A DNA stretch of 64,000 nt from Crocinitomicaceae bacterium (GCA_028689775.1 JAQVCM010000005.1:124001-188000); one strand, 5' to 3'. Shown: positions 26,147 through 35,546, counted from the stretch's first letter. The notes: generated from the sequence alone by a model not told the origin. Translations and numbers: made by a program.

Positions 26147-26569
26147 CTCCTATATCTTCGTTGCATTTACAAGGTTACCCAAAGTAGGTGCGAGCATCGT
26201 GCTCGTACCTACGATTATTTAAATTCTTATCAAGAGCCAAGTTAAAAACTTTTAGCTTCGCATCAAATATATTTCCAAAACGGTTTGATCTCCCGTAAAA
26301 TCTCGTGTGCTACTATGCAGCAATTCGCTTGCCGAGCACATTAGATTCGGAGATAAGTTTTTTTGATTAGATTTATGAGCATAAATGTAATTCAACATTC
26401 AACCTTGCTGAAATCTGGAGCAGAAATCTTGTTGAAAAAATGGAGTACCAGCAGTTTTAAACTGAAGTAAGTTTTGATGAATGCATGGCGTCTGATTACA
26501 AGGGTTTCGCAGGTGCAAAAAAAAGACAAGGTAAAGGCAGTGTTACAGTTAAATGAATAGAGAATAAAG
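26147..26569. other. Intergenic region with a dispersed repeat and no supported gene
   Basis: 423 bases. It contains the 140-bp repeat copy 2 with its 29-nt palindrome. After about 26330 there are only short open frames of around 30 codons that do not look like protein. Confidence 0.5.
26178..26316 (+). repeat. 140-bp dispersed repeat, copy 2, with 29-nt palindrome
   Basis: This plus-strand copy matches 6976-7115 on the minus strand. It includes the palindrome at 26184-26212, with arms GTAGGT-g-CGAGCA and TGCTCG-t-ACCTAC around a TCG centre, then ACGATTATTTAAATT and a roughly 90-bp unique part ending GCTACTAT. Confidence 0.8.
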
Positions 26570-27106
26570 ATGAAAAAACAAGCAAATAAATTCTGGTTAA
26601 ATCATAAAAGCAGCTACTTAACTGTTGTGTTTTTATTATCTTTCACCACGCTTGTAGCTCAGAAAGATTCTATCATGGATCAGAAACTAAATACAAGTTT
26701 ATACAAAGAAGCGTTCTATACCATTAATGATGGCAGTTTAAGCTCATACGAGAAGGAAAGGTATCAAAAAGGTGATCGGTATCATTTATATTCGAAATAT
26801 ATTTCGAGTGAACAAAACCTTGAATTATATGCATATTACAAACGTGAAGTTCATCGAACTTATAATTATTTTATTGTAGAAACTTTACCTGATAAAACGA
26901 ACTACTATTTTCTAAAAGGTTTTTTTTCAGATGCTATTTTAGAGGATTTGAATCGGGTTATGAGAAAGTTTTCCATTACCACAAGACAAAAAATAGCTTG
27001 TAGTCTTTTAGATTTTTACTTTCAATACGATGAATATAAATGGACACCTATTTTTATCAGAACAATTGAAAAAACAGAAAGAAAGAAAATATGGCACAAA
27101 AGGTAA
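26570..27106 (+). CDS. Exported protein of unknown function
   Basis: 178 residues. A Sec-type signal peptide (about 18-31, TVVFLLSFTTLVAQ) is present despite a long polar N-region. The rest is Lys/Tyr-rich and probably helical, with no recognised motif. It stands alone between a repeat and the suf genes, and could be a lineage-specific protein. Confidence 0.55.
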   Translation: MKKQANKFWLNHKSSYLTVVFLLSFTTLVAQKDSIMDQKLNTSLYKEAFYTINDGSLSSYEKERYQKGDRYHLYSKYISSEQNLELYAYYKREVHRTYNYFIVETLPDKTNYYFLKGFFSDAILEDLNRVMRKFSITTRQKIACSLLDFYFQYDEYKWTPIFIRTIEKTERKKIWHKR

Positions 27107-27249
27107 GTTGGAATAGCTATAAATTTACAGCGCATGATTTCTAGCTCTCGAATGCACAGCCATCTCGCCAGGTTTGATGCTTGACCGAATTTTGAAATTT
27201 AGGATATAAACTTTTTCTTGTTTAGAAGGGTTTTAAATAAGCAAATTGG

Positions 27250-27257
27250 TATCTTTG
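27250..27257 (+). promoter_or_regulatory. TAnnTTTG -7 box of the sufS operon
   Basis: TATCTTTG ends nine bases before the sufS ATG (27267). No TTG is visible at the -33 distance. It would give a very short 5' leader. Confidence 0.45.
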
Positions 27258-27266
27258 CAGATAGAT

Positions 27267-28502
27267 ATGGAAACAACGGCAAAAAGAAAATTCAACGTCA
27301 GAGAAATCAGAGAAGATTTTCCGGCCTTGAGACAATTGATATACGGTAAAAGTTTGATTTATTTCGACAATGGTGCGACTTCCCAAAAGCCTCAATTTGT
27401 TTTAGATGCAATCAATAAATATTACAGCAAAGACAATGCAAACATCCACCGTGGTGTACATTTATTGAGTCAACGAGCGACCACTGAATACGAAGATGCT
27501 CGTAAAACCATCGCACAATACATCAACGCAAAAACTTCCGATGAGGTGATTTTCACCAAAGGAACAACGGATGCAATTAACTTGGTTGCATTTTCTTTTG
27601 GCGAGTTGTTAACTGCTGGCGATGAGATTGTTATTTCCGCAATGGAACACCATTCCAACATTGTTCCTTGGCAAATGCTATGCGAGCGCAAAGGGTTGAC
27701 ACTTCGTGTGATTCCAATCAACAAGCATGGCGAAATTATTCAGGAAGAATACGAGAAAATCTTATCCAAAAAAACAAAGTTGGTTGCCATTACGCAAATA
27801 TCCAATACTTTAGGAACCATTAATCCAGTCAAGGAAATGATTGCCAAAGCACATGCGGTTGGCGCAAAATTCTTAGTGGATGGCGCGCAAAGTATCCAGC
27901 ACATGCAAATTGACGTGCGCGACTTGGATTGCGATTTCTTTGTTTTCTCAGGACACAAAGTTTTTGGTCCAACCGGAATTGGCGTTTTATACGGAAAAGA
28001 AGCTTTGTTGGATAAAATGCCGCCGTATCAAGGTGGTGGAGATATGATTCAGAAAGTGACCTTTGATCGAACTACGTACAACGAACTTCCTTATAAATTT
28101 GAAGCAGGAACGCCGCACATCGCTGGTGCAATTTGCTTAGGAAAAGCATTTGAATATTTGAATCAGTTTGATTTAGAGGCAATCAAAGCGTATGAAAATG
28201 AATTGTTGGATTACGCCCAAGATTTGTTGTTGACTTTTGAAGATATGATTCTGGTGGGTGATTCTAAGAAAAAAACAAGTGTAGTTTCTTTCAATGTGGA
28301 AGGAGTTCACCCGTTTGACATGGGAACGTTGTTGGATAAACAAGGAATCGCGGTACGCACAGGACATCACTGCACGCAACCCTTGATGGATTTTTTCAAA
28401 ATTCCAGGAACGGTTCGCGCGTCCTTTGCATTTTACAACACGAAAGAAGAAATCGATGTTTTTATCGCTGCGGTAGAGCGAAGTATCAACATGTTGAAAT
28501 AG
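27267..28502 (+). CDS. sufS: Cysteine desulfurase SufS
   Basis: 411 residues from ATG 27267. It is a PLP enzyme taking sulfur from cysteine for Fe-S cluster assembly. PLP lysine K231 is in FSGHKVFGPTG; the substrate-sulfur cysteine C369 is in VRTGHHCTQP. DNANIHRGVHLLSQRATTEYE and MEHHSNIVPWQ are classic SufS segments. It is followed by sufE after a gap of six bases and then sufT, but the usual sufBCD scaffold genes are not next to it. Confidence 0.96.
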   Translation: METTAKRKFNVREIREDFPALRQLIYGKSLIYFDNGATSQKPQFVLDAINKYYSKDNANIHRGVHLLSQRATTEYEDARKTIAQYINAKTSDEVIFTKGTTDAINLVAFSFGELLTAGDEIVISAMEHHSNIVPWQMLCERKGLTLRVIPINKHGEIIQEEYEKILSKKTKLVAITQISNTLGTINPVKEMIAKAHAVGAKFLVDGAQSIQHMQIDVRDLDCDFFVFSGHKVFGPTGIGVLYGKEALLDKMPPYQGGGDMIQKVTFDRTTYNELPYKFEAGTPHIAGAICLGKAFEYLNQFDLEAIKAYENELLDYAQDLLLTFEDMILVGDSKKKTSVVSFNVEGVHPFDMGTLLDKQGIAVRTGHHCTQPLMDFFKIPGTVRASFAFYNTKEEIDVFIAAVERSINMLK

Positions 28503-28508
28503 CGCATC

Positions 28509-28928
28509 ATGACATTAGACGAAAGACAAAAAGAAATTATTGATGATTTTGCCATCTACGACGACTGGATGGACAAATACGAATACATCATTGAATTAGG
28601 AAAAGATTTACCCCAAATTGCAGCAGACAAGAAAACCAATGACCGATTAATCGAAGGATGTCAGTCGAAAGTTTGGTTGGATTTTGCGTATGAAGACGGT
28701 AAAATGAAATACAGCGCAGATTCGGATGCCATCATTACGAAAGGAATTATTGGACTTTTGATTCGCGTTTTAAACGATGCTTCACCAGAAGAAATTGTTA
28801 AATCTGAAATGTATTTCATCGATGAAATTGGATTGCGTGAGCATTTGTCTCCAACCCGTTCAAACGGATTGTTGAGCATGGTAAAACGCATGAAAATGAC
28901 GGCACTTCAAGCACTTTCAAAAGCTTAA
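28509..28928 (+). CDS. sufE: Sulfur acceptor protein SufE
   Basis: 139 residues. It accepts persulfide sulfur from SufS at Cys51, seen in LIEGCQSKVWLDF, and passes it to the SufBCD scaffold. The N-terminal FAIYDDWMDKYEYIIELGKD and the final RSNGLLSMVKRMK segments are typical. It is co-transcribed with sufS. Confidence 0.96.
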   Translation: MTLDERQKEIIDDFAIYDDWMDKYEYIIELGKDLPQIAADKKTNDRLIEGCQSKVWLDFAYEDGKMKYSADSDAIITKGIIGLLIRVLNDASPEEIVKSEMYFIDEIGLREHLSPTRSNGLLSMVKRMKMTALQALSKA

Positions 28929-28969
28929 GTCCAAAAGAAAATAGATCTAAAAACGACAAATCAGAAAGT

Positions 28970-29275
28970 ATGATTGATTTAGAAAACCAAGTAGTAGAAG
29001 TACTCAAAACCATTTACGACCCCGAAATACCGGTGGATGTATTCGAATTGGGATTGATCTACGAAGTAAACATAGATGACGATAAAAATGTAACGATTTA
29101 CATGACGTTGACATCGCCAAATTGCCCAGTTGCGGAATCCATGCCGCAAGAGGTAGAAGATAAAGTGGGTGAACTAGCAGAAGTTGCGAGTTCAAAAGTT
29201 CACGTTGTATTTGATCCACCATGGGACAAAGACATGATGAGCGAAGAAGCAAAATTGGAGTTAGGTTTCCTTTAA
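28970..29275 (+). CDS. sufT: Fe-S assembly factor SufT (DUF59)
   Basis: 101 residues, a single DUF59/MIP18-type domain. Marks are IYDPEIPVDVFELGLIYEV, MTLTSPNCPVAESMP with the conserved cysteine, and VVFDPPWDKDMMSEEAKLELG at the C-terminus. It helps mature Fe-S proteins. It lies 41 bases after sufE. Confidence 0.93.
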   Translation: MIDLENQVVEVLKTIYDPEIPVDVFELGLIYEVNIDDDKNVTIYMTLTSPNCPVAESMPQEVEDKVGELAEVASSKVHVVFDPPWDKDMMSEEAKLELGFL

Positions 29276-29384
29276 ACTTTCGGATACTACATCCAAAAAA
29301 CAGATTATCAAGTATTTATTAAATTACCAAAATGAACCAAGAAGGCTCCTAGTCTTCTTTTGTTCTTTTTTTAAATAAGGTTCA

Positions 29385-30629
29385 ATGAGAAGAATTGTTA
29401 TCACTGGATTGGGCGCGTTGACGCCAATCGGAAATGATATTTCCACATTCTGGGAAAATGCAAAAGCAGGTGTTAGCGGTGCGGCACCAATCACGAAATT
29501 CGATACTTCGAAATTCAAAACAACGTTTGCTTGTGAAGTTAAAGGATATGAAGAAAAAGAACACTTTGATGTCAAAGAAGCGAGAAGATACGACCGCTTT
29601 TCTCAATACGCTTTGGTTTCTGTTGCAGAAGCAGTGAAAGATGCCAACATCGATTTTGAAACGCTAAACAAAGACCGAATTGGTGTGATTTGGGGTTCTG
29701 GAAACGGCGGAATTCAAACCTTTGAAGATCAAATGATGGAATATTGCGAAGGCGATAAAACTCCGAGATTTACGCCATTCTTCATTCCACGGATTTTAGT
29801 AGACATCGCTTCTGGAATTATTTCCATCAAATACGGATTGCGAGGTGTAAACTTTTGCCCTGTTTCTGCTTGTGCAACTTCCAATACCGCGTTGATTGAA
29901 GCTTTCAATTACATCCGCTGGAACAAAGCAGATGTAATTATTTCTGGAGGTTCGGAAGCGGCAATCACCCAATCTGCAATTGGAGGATTCTCTTCTGCAA
30001 AAGCATTGTCTACACAAAATGATTCTCCACAAACTGCTTCTCGTCCGTTTGACGTAGACCGCGATGGATTCGTTATGGGCGAAGGTGCGGGAGCATTGAT
30101 CTTAGAAGAATACGAGCACGCTGTAAAACGCGGAGCAAAAATATACGCCGAAGTTGTAGGTGGCGGAATGGCGGCTGATGCATACCATTTAACCGGAACA
30201 CATCCAGAAGGTGATGGTGCAGTTTTAGGAATGACATTGGCCATGGAAGAAGCGGGAGTTGAGGCAAGCGACATCGATTACATCAACATGCACGCTACTT
30301 CAACAGCGCAAGGTGATACCAGCGAAATGATTGCCGTTCAGCGAATTTTTGGTGAACGCAAAACCTTAAGCGTTTCCGGAACAAAATCCATGACTGGACA
30401 TTTATTAGGCGCAGCCGGAGCAATCGAAGCCATTTTGTGTGTAAAAGCACTGCAAGATGATTTGATTCCACCAACAATCAACACGGTTAACATTGATCCT
30501 CAATACAAAGATTTATACGATTTCCCACTGAATAAAGCCAAATCCAAAAAAGTGAAATATGCCATGAGCAACACGTTTGGTTTTGGTGGGCACATTGCGT
30601 CGGTGATTATGAAGAAATGGGAAAAGTAA
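29385..30629 (+). CDS. fabF: 3-oxoacyl-ACP synthase II
   Basis: 414 residues. It condenses malonyl-ACP with acyl-ACP in fatty-acid elongation. The catalytic triad is Cys163 in VSACATSNTAL, His in NMHATSTAQGDTSE and His in SMTGHLLGAAGAIEA. The N-terminus RRIVITGLGALTPIGNDIST and the terminal NTFGFGGHIASVI are standard. No acyl carrier protein gene is next to it. Confidence 0.95.
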   Translation: MRRIVITGLGALTPIGNDISTFWENAKAGVSGAAPITKFDTSKFKTTFACEVKGYEEKEHFDVKEARRYDRFSQYALVSVAEAVKDANIDFETLNKDRIGVIWGSGNGGIQTFEDQMMEYCEGDKTPRFTPFFIPRILVDIASGIISIKYGLRGVNFCPVSACATSNTALIEAFNYIRWNKADVIISGGSEAAITQSAIGGFSSAKALSTQNDSPQTASRPFDVDRDGFVMGEGAGALILEEYEHAVKRGAKIYAEVVGGGMAADAYHLTGTHPEGDGAVLGMTLAMEEAGVEASDIDYINMHATSTAQGDTSEMIAVQRIFGERKTLSVSGTKSMTGHLLGAAGAIEAILCVKALQDDLIPPTINTVNIDPQYKDLYDFPLNKAKSKKVKYAMSNTFGFGGHIASVIMKKWEK

Positions 30630-30669
30630 TTCAATAAGAATTTTTCAGATTTTCAATAAATAATAGTTG

Positions 30670-30703
30670 ACTCCTCTCGATTTTTAATTGGGAGGAGTTT
30701 TTT
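30670..30703 (+). terminator. Intrinsic terminator after fabF
   Basis: ACTCCTC (30670-30676) pairs with GAGGAGT (30692-30698), followed by a T-run ending near 30703. Confidence 0.75.
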
Positions 30704-30736
30704 GTTTTCTAATTTTTTAGTTACAATACATCCTTC

Positions 30737-30792
30737 TAAAAAACTCCGTGCTCCTCCGTGCATTCTCTGTTAACTCTGTGGTTAAAACTCCA
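30737..30792 (+). repeat. CTC(C/T)GTG-type periodic extragenic sequence
   Basis: Imperfect reiterations of CTCCGTG/CTCTGTG (ACTCCGTGCTCCTCCGTG, then CTCTGTTAACTCTGTGG) fill the space before leuS. Similar phrases recur between genes in many bacterial genomes. It lies 40-100 bases upstream of the leuS start. Confidence 0.5.
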
Positions 30793-30836
30793 CACATTTC
30801 CCTATCTTTACACTTCAAAAATTAAACAACAAAAAA

Positions 30837-33647
30837 ATGGAATACGACTTTCGTGAAATTGAACGTAAATGGAGAAAATTTTGGGCTGATAATCAGGTTT
30901 TTAAAGTAGAAGACAACCTGGCTAAACCAAAGTATTACGTCTTAGATATGTTCCCTTATCCTTCCGGTGCGGGACTTCACGTTGGACATCCATTAGGTTA
31001 TATTGCTTCTGATATTTATGCGCGATACAAGCGTTTGAAAGGTTTTAATGTTTTGCATCCGATGGGATACGATTCATTTGGTTTGCCTGCGGAGCAATAT
31101 GCCATTCAAACGGGTCAACATCCAGAAGAAACAACGAAAGAAAACATCCTTCGCTACCGCGATCAAATGGATCAAGTTGGATTTTCATTCGATTGGTCTC
31201 GTGAAGTTCGTACTTCCAATCCAGATTATTACAAATGGACGCAATGGATTTTTTCACAGCTTTTTGATTGTTACTACGATGAAAATCAAAACAAAGCGGT
31301 TCGCATTAATCAGTTGATTGCGGAGTTTAATAGAGCAGGAAATGTAAACGTAAAAGCAACGCACGATTGCGACCGTGTTTTCTCTGCACAAGAATGGTCG
31401 GGTTTTAATGCAACCCAAAAAGAAGCAATTCTTCAACAATATCGTTTGGCTTTCTTAGCTGACTCATGGGTAAATTGGTGTCCTGCGTTGGGAACTGTTT
31501 TGGCCAACGATGAGGTAATCAACGGACTTTCTGAACGAGGTAGTCATCCAGTTGAACAAAAATTGATGCGTCAATGGTCGATGCGAATCAAAGCATATGC
31601 TGAAAGATTATTGAACGGTTTGGAAAAATTAGATTGGACAGATTCCATCAAAGATCAGCAGCGCAATTGGATTGGAAAATCGCAAGGTTGTTCAGTTATT
31701 TTTGAAACGGAAGACCAACAAAATTCAATCGAAGTTTTCACCACGCGACCAGATACCATTTTTGGCGTTTCATTTTTGGTTTTGGCACCAGAACATCCCT
31801 TGGTAAAAAGCTTGACAACTGCTGAATTCAGCGAAAAGGCAGAAGAATACATCCGAGTTTCATCGTTAAAAACAGAGCGTGATCGTCAGGCAAATGTGAA
31901 AAACATTTCTGGACAATTCATCGGAAGTTACGCCGTTCATCCGTTTACGGGAGAAAAAGTAGAATTGTGGATTGGCGATTATGTTTTGGCTTCTTATGGA
32001 ACAGGCGCGGTAATGGCAGTTCCTTGTGGCGACCAACGCGATTGGGATTTTGCAAGACATTTCAACATCGAAATCAAGAATATTTTTGAAAGCGTAGACA
32101 TTTCAGAAGGCGCTCACACCGAGAAAGAAGGTAAGATTGCTGCCTCTGATTTCTTAACTGGAATGACTGTTTCGGACGCAATGAATGCTGCGATTCAGAA
32201 AATTGAAGAAAAACAAATTGGAAAAGGAAAAACGAATTTCCGTTTGAGAGATGCTGTTTTTTCCAGACAAAGATATTGGGGAGAACCTTTCCCGGTTTAT
32301 TACAAAGAGGGTTTGCCGCACATCATCGACGCAAAATATTTGCCGATTGAATTGCCAGAAGTAGAGAAATACCTTCCAACAGAAGATGGAAAACCACCTT
32401 TAGGAAACGCACAAGTTTGGGCTTGGGACACGGTTGACAATCAGGTGGTGGACAACATCAACATCGATAATCAAACCGTTTTTCCATTGGAATTGAACAC
32501 AATGCCAGGTTGGGCAGGAAGTTCTTGGTACTTTTTGCGTTACATGGATCCACACAATCACGCTGAATTTGTCAGCAAAGAAAAAGTAGATTACTGGAAA
32601 AATGTTGATTTATACATCGGTGGTTCTGAGCACGCAACCGGACACTTGTTATACGCTCGTTTCTGGACCAAATTCTTGTACGATTTAGAGTATATTTCTT
32701 TCGATGAACCATTCCAAAAGATGATCAATCAAGGGATGATTTTGGGGAGAAGTAGTTTTGTTTATCGTCTTCCAAACGGAAAATATGTTTCTTACAACCA
32801 AATTAACGGACAAGATGTGGTTCCAATTCACGTGGATATTTCCATGGTTGACAACGACAAACTAGACATCGAAGCATTTAAAAATTGGAGATCAGATTAT
32901 GCAAATGCTGAATTCATTTTGGAAGAAGATGGTTCGTACATCTGTGGTCACGAAGTGGAAAAAATGTCCAAATCGAAATTCAACGTACAAACACCAGATG
33001 AATTAATCGAGAAGTTTGGTGCGGATACCTTGCGGATGTACGAGATGTTCTTAGGACCATTGGAGCAATCCAAACCATGGGATACCAAAGGAATTGGAGG
33101 CGTTCACAACTTCTTGCGCAAACTGTGGAGGTTGTTTCACGACCAAGAAGGAAATTTGATGATTTTAGACGATGCGCCAAGTGCTGAATCGCTGAAAACA
33201 TTGCATAAAACCATTCAAAAAATCACGACAGATTTAGAGAAATTCTCTTTCAATACAGGCGTTTCTAATTTCATGATTTGTGTCAACGAACTGACCGAAC
33301 AAAAATGTCATCACCGTTTGGTCTTGAGAGATTTGCTTTTGTTACTTTCTCCTTATGCACCGCATATTACAGAAGAATTGTGGGAGAAAATGGGCTATGA
33401 ATCAGGAAGCATCAACTTTACGGCTTTCCCAACCTTCAACCCAGAATATTTGGTAGAATCAGCATTTTCATATCCAGTTTCATTCAACGGCAAAGTTCGC
33501 TTTACGGTTGAACTACCAGCGGATATGTCGAAAGAAGATATTGAAAAACACATATTAGGCTTGGAGCAAACTCAGAAACAATTGGATGGCAATCAACCGA
33601 AGAAGATGATTGTTGTTCCTGGGAGGATTGTGAATGTGGTTGTGTAA
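30837..33647 (+). CDS. leuS: Leucine-tRNA ligase
   Basis: 936 residues, class I aminoacyl-tRNA synthetase. The HIGH-like motif is in PYPSGAGLHVGHPLGY (about 40-55), and KMSKS lies at about 709-713 (VEKMSKSKFN). The editing domain shows TTRPDTIFG and GTGAVMAVPCGDQRDWDF with the conserved Asp. The protein is longer than the ~860 residues of E. coli because of extra segments typical of Bacteroidota, one after the WTQWIFSQLF helix (about 150-190). Confidence 0.97.
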   Translation: MEYDFREIERKWRKFWADNQVFKVEDNLAKPKYYVLDMFPYPSGAGLHVGHPLGYIASDIYARYKRLKGFNVLHPMGYDSFGLPAEQYAIQTGQHPEETTKENILRYRDQMDQVGFSFDWSREVRTSNPDYYKWTQWIFSQLFDCYYDENQNKAVRINQLIAEFNRAGNVNVKATHDCDRVFSAQEWSGFNATQKEAILQQYRLAFLADSWVNWCPALGTVLANDEVINGLSERGSHPVEQKLMRQWSMRIKAYAERLLNGLEKLDWTDSIKDQQRNWIGKSQGCSVIFETEDQQNSIEVFTTRPDTIFGVSFLVLAPEHPLVKSLTTAEFSEKAEEYIRVSSLKTERDRQANVKNISGQFIGSYAVHPFTGEKVELWIGDYVLASYGTGAVMAVPCGDQRDWDFARHFNIEIKNIFESVDISEGAHTEKEGKIAASDFLTGMTVSDAMNAAIQKIEEKQIGKGKTNFRLRDAVFSRQRYWGEPFPVYYKEGLPHIIDAKYLPIELPEVEKYLPTEDGKPPLGNAQVWAWDTVDNQVVDNINIDNQTVFPLELNTMPGWAGSSWYFLRYMDPHNHAEFVSKEKVDYWKNVDLYIGGSEHATGHLLYARFWTKFLYDLEYISFDEPFQKMINQGMILGRSSFVYRLPNGKYVSYNQINGQDVVPIHVDISMVDNDKLDIEAFKNWRSDYANAEFILEEDGSYICGHEVEKMSKSKFNVQTPDELIEKFGADTLRMYEMFLGPLEQSKPWDTKGIGGVHNFLRKLWRLFHDQEGNLMILDDAPSAESLKTLHKTIQKITTDLEKFSFNTGVSNFMICVNELTEQKCHHRLVLRDLLLLLSPYAPHITEELWEKMGYESGSINFTAFPTFNPEYLVESAFSYPVSFNGKVRFTVELPADMSKEDIEKHILGLEQTQKQLDGNQPKKMIVVPGRIVNVVV

Positions 33648-33669
33648 TCGTTAACGATATAAAATCTTT

Positions 33670-33699
33670 AAATCCTCGGTTAGAAATTATCGGGGATTT
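33670..33699 (+). terminator. Stem-loop after leuS
   Basis: AAATCCTCG (33670-33678) pairs with CGGGGATTT (33691-33699) with one G-U pair and a 12-nt loop. It is followed by TAAG and not a long T-run, so efficiency is uncertain. Confidence 0.55.
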
Positions 33700-33771
33700 T
33701 AAGTTATAACCGCTGGATAACTATTAAACTTGGTTAAATACTAATAGTCTCTATAATATGATTCTGATAAT

Positions 33772-34413
33772 TTACTTTATCTCTTTTCTCCAAGATTTTC
33801 TAACCTCTTCCTTAATTATATGAGAGATCTCTTTTCTGTATCCTTTAAAGTCACCTCTTGAAATTTCAGCCATATCTCCATTTACATCACATTGAGCGTT
33901 TATTTCAAAGTGGCTTAGATTGACCATCGTTGGACGATGATTAATTTCAATCTCCAATGAAAAATCCTTTGCAACAGCACCTTGATTCTTAGAGAACGGG
34001 AAAGTTCTTTTGATACCGTTTAAGTCACATATTTTTATAAAATAGTAACCTTTTTCCGTTTCCGTGGAATATAATATTTCAGAACAATTCGGAACATCTT
34101 CATCAATTTCATTCCACTCTTTAAATGAAAGATTTTTATGGACACCTAAAATATTTATTAATACATCTTCAGCTATTGTGTCAACAGAATTAACTACACT
34201 AATTTCATTTACTAAATTCGTGGAGCAATTTATTAACTCTTTTACATTTATAGTAATATCTGTGAGCTCACCATCTTCATCATACATCAATTTCTTTTCA
34301 ATATCAGTTCTTCTACAAATAAAACAATTTTTTGTAAATTTAAAGCTTTTTGATTTATTAAGCGAAGGAAGTAATCTGTCTGGATACAAATCTATATTAG
34401 TATTGAATTTCAA
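33772..34413 (-). CDS. Unrecognised protein C of a three-gene AT-rich island
   Basis: 213 residues from a TTG start at 34413; no ATG exists upstream in frame before a stop at 34434, and the first internal ATG is at about residue 43, so the TTG is favoured. The only motif is CFICRRTD near residue 30, a lone CxxC that might bind zinc with other cysteines (INC about 62, VPNC about 109). The C-terminus is strongly basic and helical. The start overlaps gene B by 17 bases, so B and C are coupled. The function is unknown. Confidence 0.6.
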   Translation of the reverse strand: MKFNTNIDLYPDRLLPSLNKSKSFKFTKNCFICRRTDIEKKLMYDEDGELTDITINVKELINCSTNLVNEISVVNSVDTIAEDVLINILGVHKNLSFKEWNEIDEDVPNCSEILYSTETEKGYYFIKICDLNGIKRTFPFSKNQGAVAKDFSLEIEINHRPTMVNLSHFEINAQCDVNGDMAEISRGDFKGYRKEISHIIKEEVRKSWRKEIK

Positions 34414-34978
34414 GAAATCTAGTATCTTCTGTTATATCAGAAAAGTCTCTAGTGGTTGAATTTATTCCTTGATTTAAAAAAGTTTTGATTAAATGTCTGG
34501 TTGTAAATAAATCTCCACTATTCATTTCAGCAAGTTCATCATTGTTATATATAGAATATACAATAAAAGGTTTATTGTCTTCACTGAAGACTTCAAAGCT
34601 TAAATTTGCATTATCTTTTCCTGAAAGATAGAAAGTAAAACTTTCGTGTTGAGAAATTGAAACTTTCATCCGTGGAAATCCAAAAGAAATTACATCATCA
34701 ATTACATTTTTAAATAATATTCGAAGATCTTCAGTAGATTTAATATAATTAGAATACCTTTCTAACTGTGAAGAAAAAGATAATGCTAATTTATCAGATT
34801 TAGAGGTATCTTTTACAAGTTTCACCATTGAGTTTTTAGCACGTGTAGAAAAATTAATCTTAGTAACCAAATATATATCATTAGCAAGAGAAACTCCTTT
34901 ATTGCTATCTATATACTCAGTTGTAGTAACTGGTATTGTACTAGTGTCAATAATTGGTATGTCAGTAAAAATAAGCAT
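34397..34978 (-). CDS. Unrecognised protein B of a three-gene AT-rich island
   Basis: 193 residues from ATG 34978; the frame continues to 35008 but that overlaps gene A. No signal peptide or membrane helix. The middle, about 100-140, is beta-rich (GFPRMKVSISQHESFTFYLS, then LSFEVFSEDNKPFIVYS). A helical segment precedes it. No family is recognised. The ATG follows the gene A stop after one base (TAATATG), a sign of translational coupling. Confidence 0.6.
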   Translation of the reverse strand: MLIFTDIPIIDTSTIPVTTTEYIDSNKGVSLANDIYLVTKINFSTRAKNSMVKLVKDTSKSDKLALSFSSQLERYSNYIKSTEDLRILFKNVIDDVISFGFPRMKVSISQHESFTFYLSGKDNANLSFEVFSEDNKPFIVYSIYNNDELAEMNSGDLFTTRHLIKTFLNQGINSTTRDFSDITEDTRFLEIQY

Positions 34979-34979
34979 A

Positions 34980-35546
34980 TTAAAAAACTTTTTTAATGAA
35001 TAAGTCAATTTTATTTTGATTTTGATTCCATTCAGATTTAAAATCTAATTCTATATCACCTAAAACAGAGTTATGTAAATCGTAATGAAAATTAAAGTTT
35101 AACGATACAGTATTTGTTGATAGATGTTTTATAGTTATGTTACAATTTAGATATCTAAATTTCTTCTCAACACATTTTATATCTGCATCGTTTTTGTTAA
35201 TCTTAAACCACTCATCAAAATCATAATCAGTCAATTGTACTTCAAAGTTTACACCTATAGCTGATCCTTTTACATGTTCCAAAGATTTACAGTATTTCTG
35301 CCCCATAATATAAGGTCGATCTGAAAACTTTGATACAATATTTAAACGACCAGAATCAAGTTGTATTGTATCATCATTTAGTAATATTATTTGACTAAAT
35401 TGAGGTGTTATAATCAGACTGTCTTGTTTTATTTCTTGCAAATCGGATATTATTCCACTTTTAAGTAAGAATGACTCACTTAATACAGATGGATTATGTG
35501 TATTTGCAATCACAACAAATGAATTCGAATTTATTTCTTTTTTCAT
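34980..35546 (-). CDS. Unrecognised protein A of a three-gene AT-rich island
   Basis: 188 residues, cytoplasmic by appearance, beginning MKKEINSNSFVVIANTHNPS. The pattern FVVIANTHNPSVLSESFLLK followed by beta-type segments (IITPQFSQIILLND, GSAIGVNFEVQLTDYDFDEW) suggests a compact mixed fold. I do not recognise the family. It is the first gene of the run A-B-C, preceded by a long AT-rich upstream region. Confidence 0.6.
   Translation of the reverse strand: MKKEINSNSFVVIANTHNPSVLSESFLLKSGIISDLQEIKQDSLIITPQFSQIILLNDDTIQLDSGRLNIVSKFSDRPYIMGQKYCKSLEHVKGSAIGVNFEVQLTDYDFDEWFKINKNDADIKCVEKKFRYLNCNITIKHLSTNTVSLNFNFHYDLHNSVLGDIELDFKSEWNQNQNKIDLFIKKVF

Noticed and set aside
26330..26569. Short open frames of about 30 codons after repeat copy 2
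   Set aside because: Too short, no signals, no conserved-looking pattern.
29909..30274. 121-codon antisense frame inside fabF
   Set aside because: Shadow of a conserved gene; Pro/Ser/Ala-rich composition typical of antisense frames in coding DNA.
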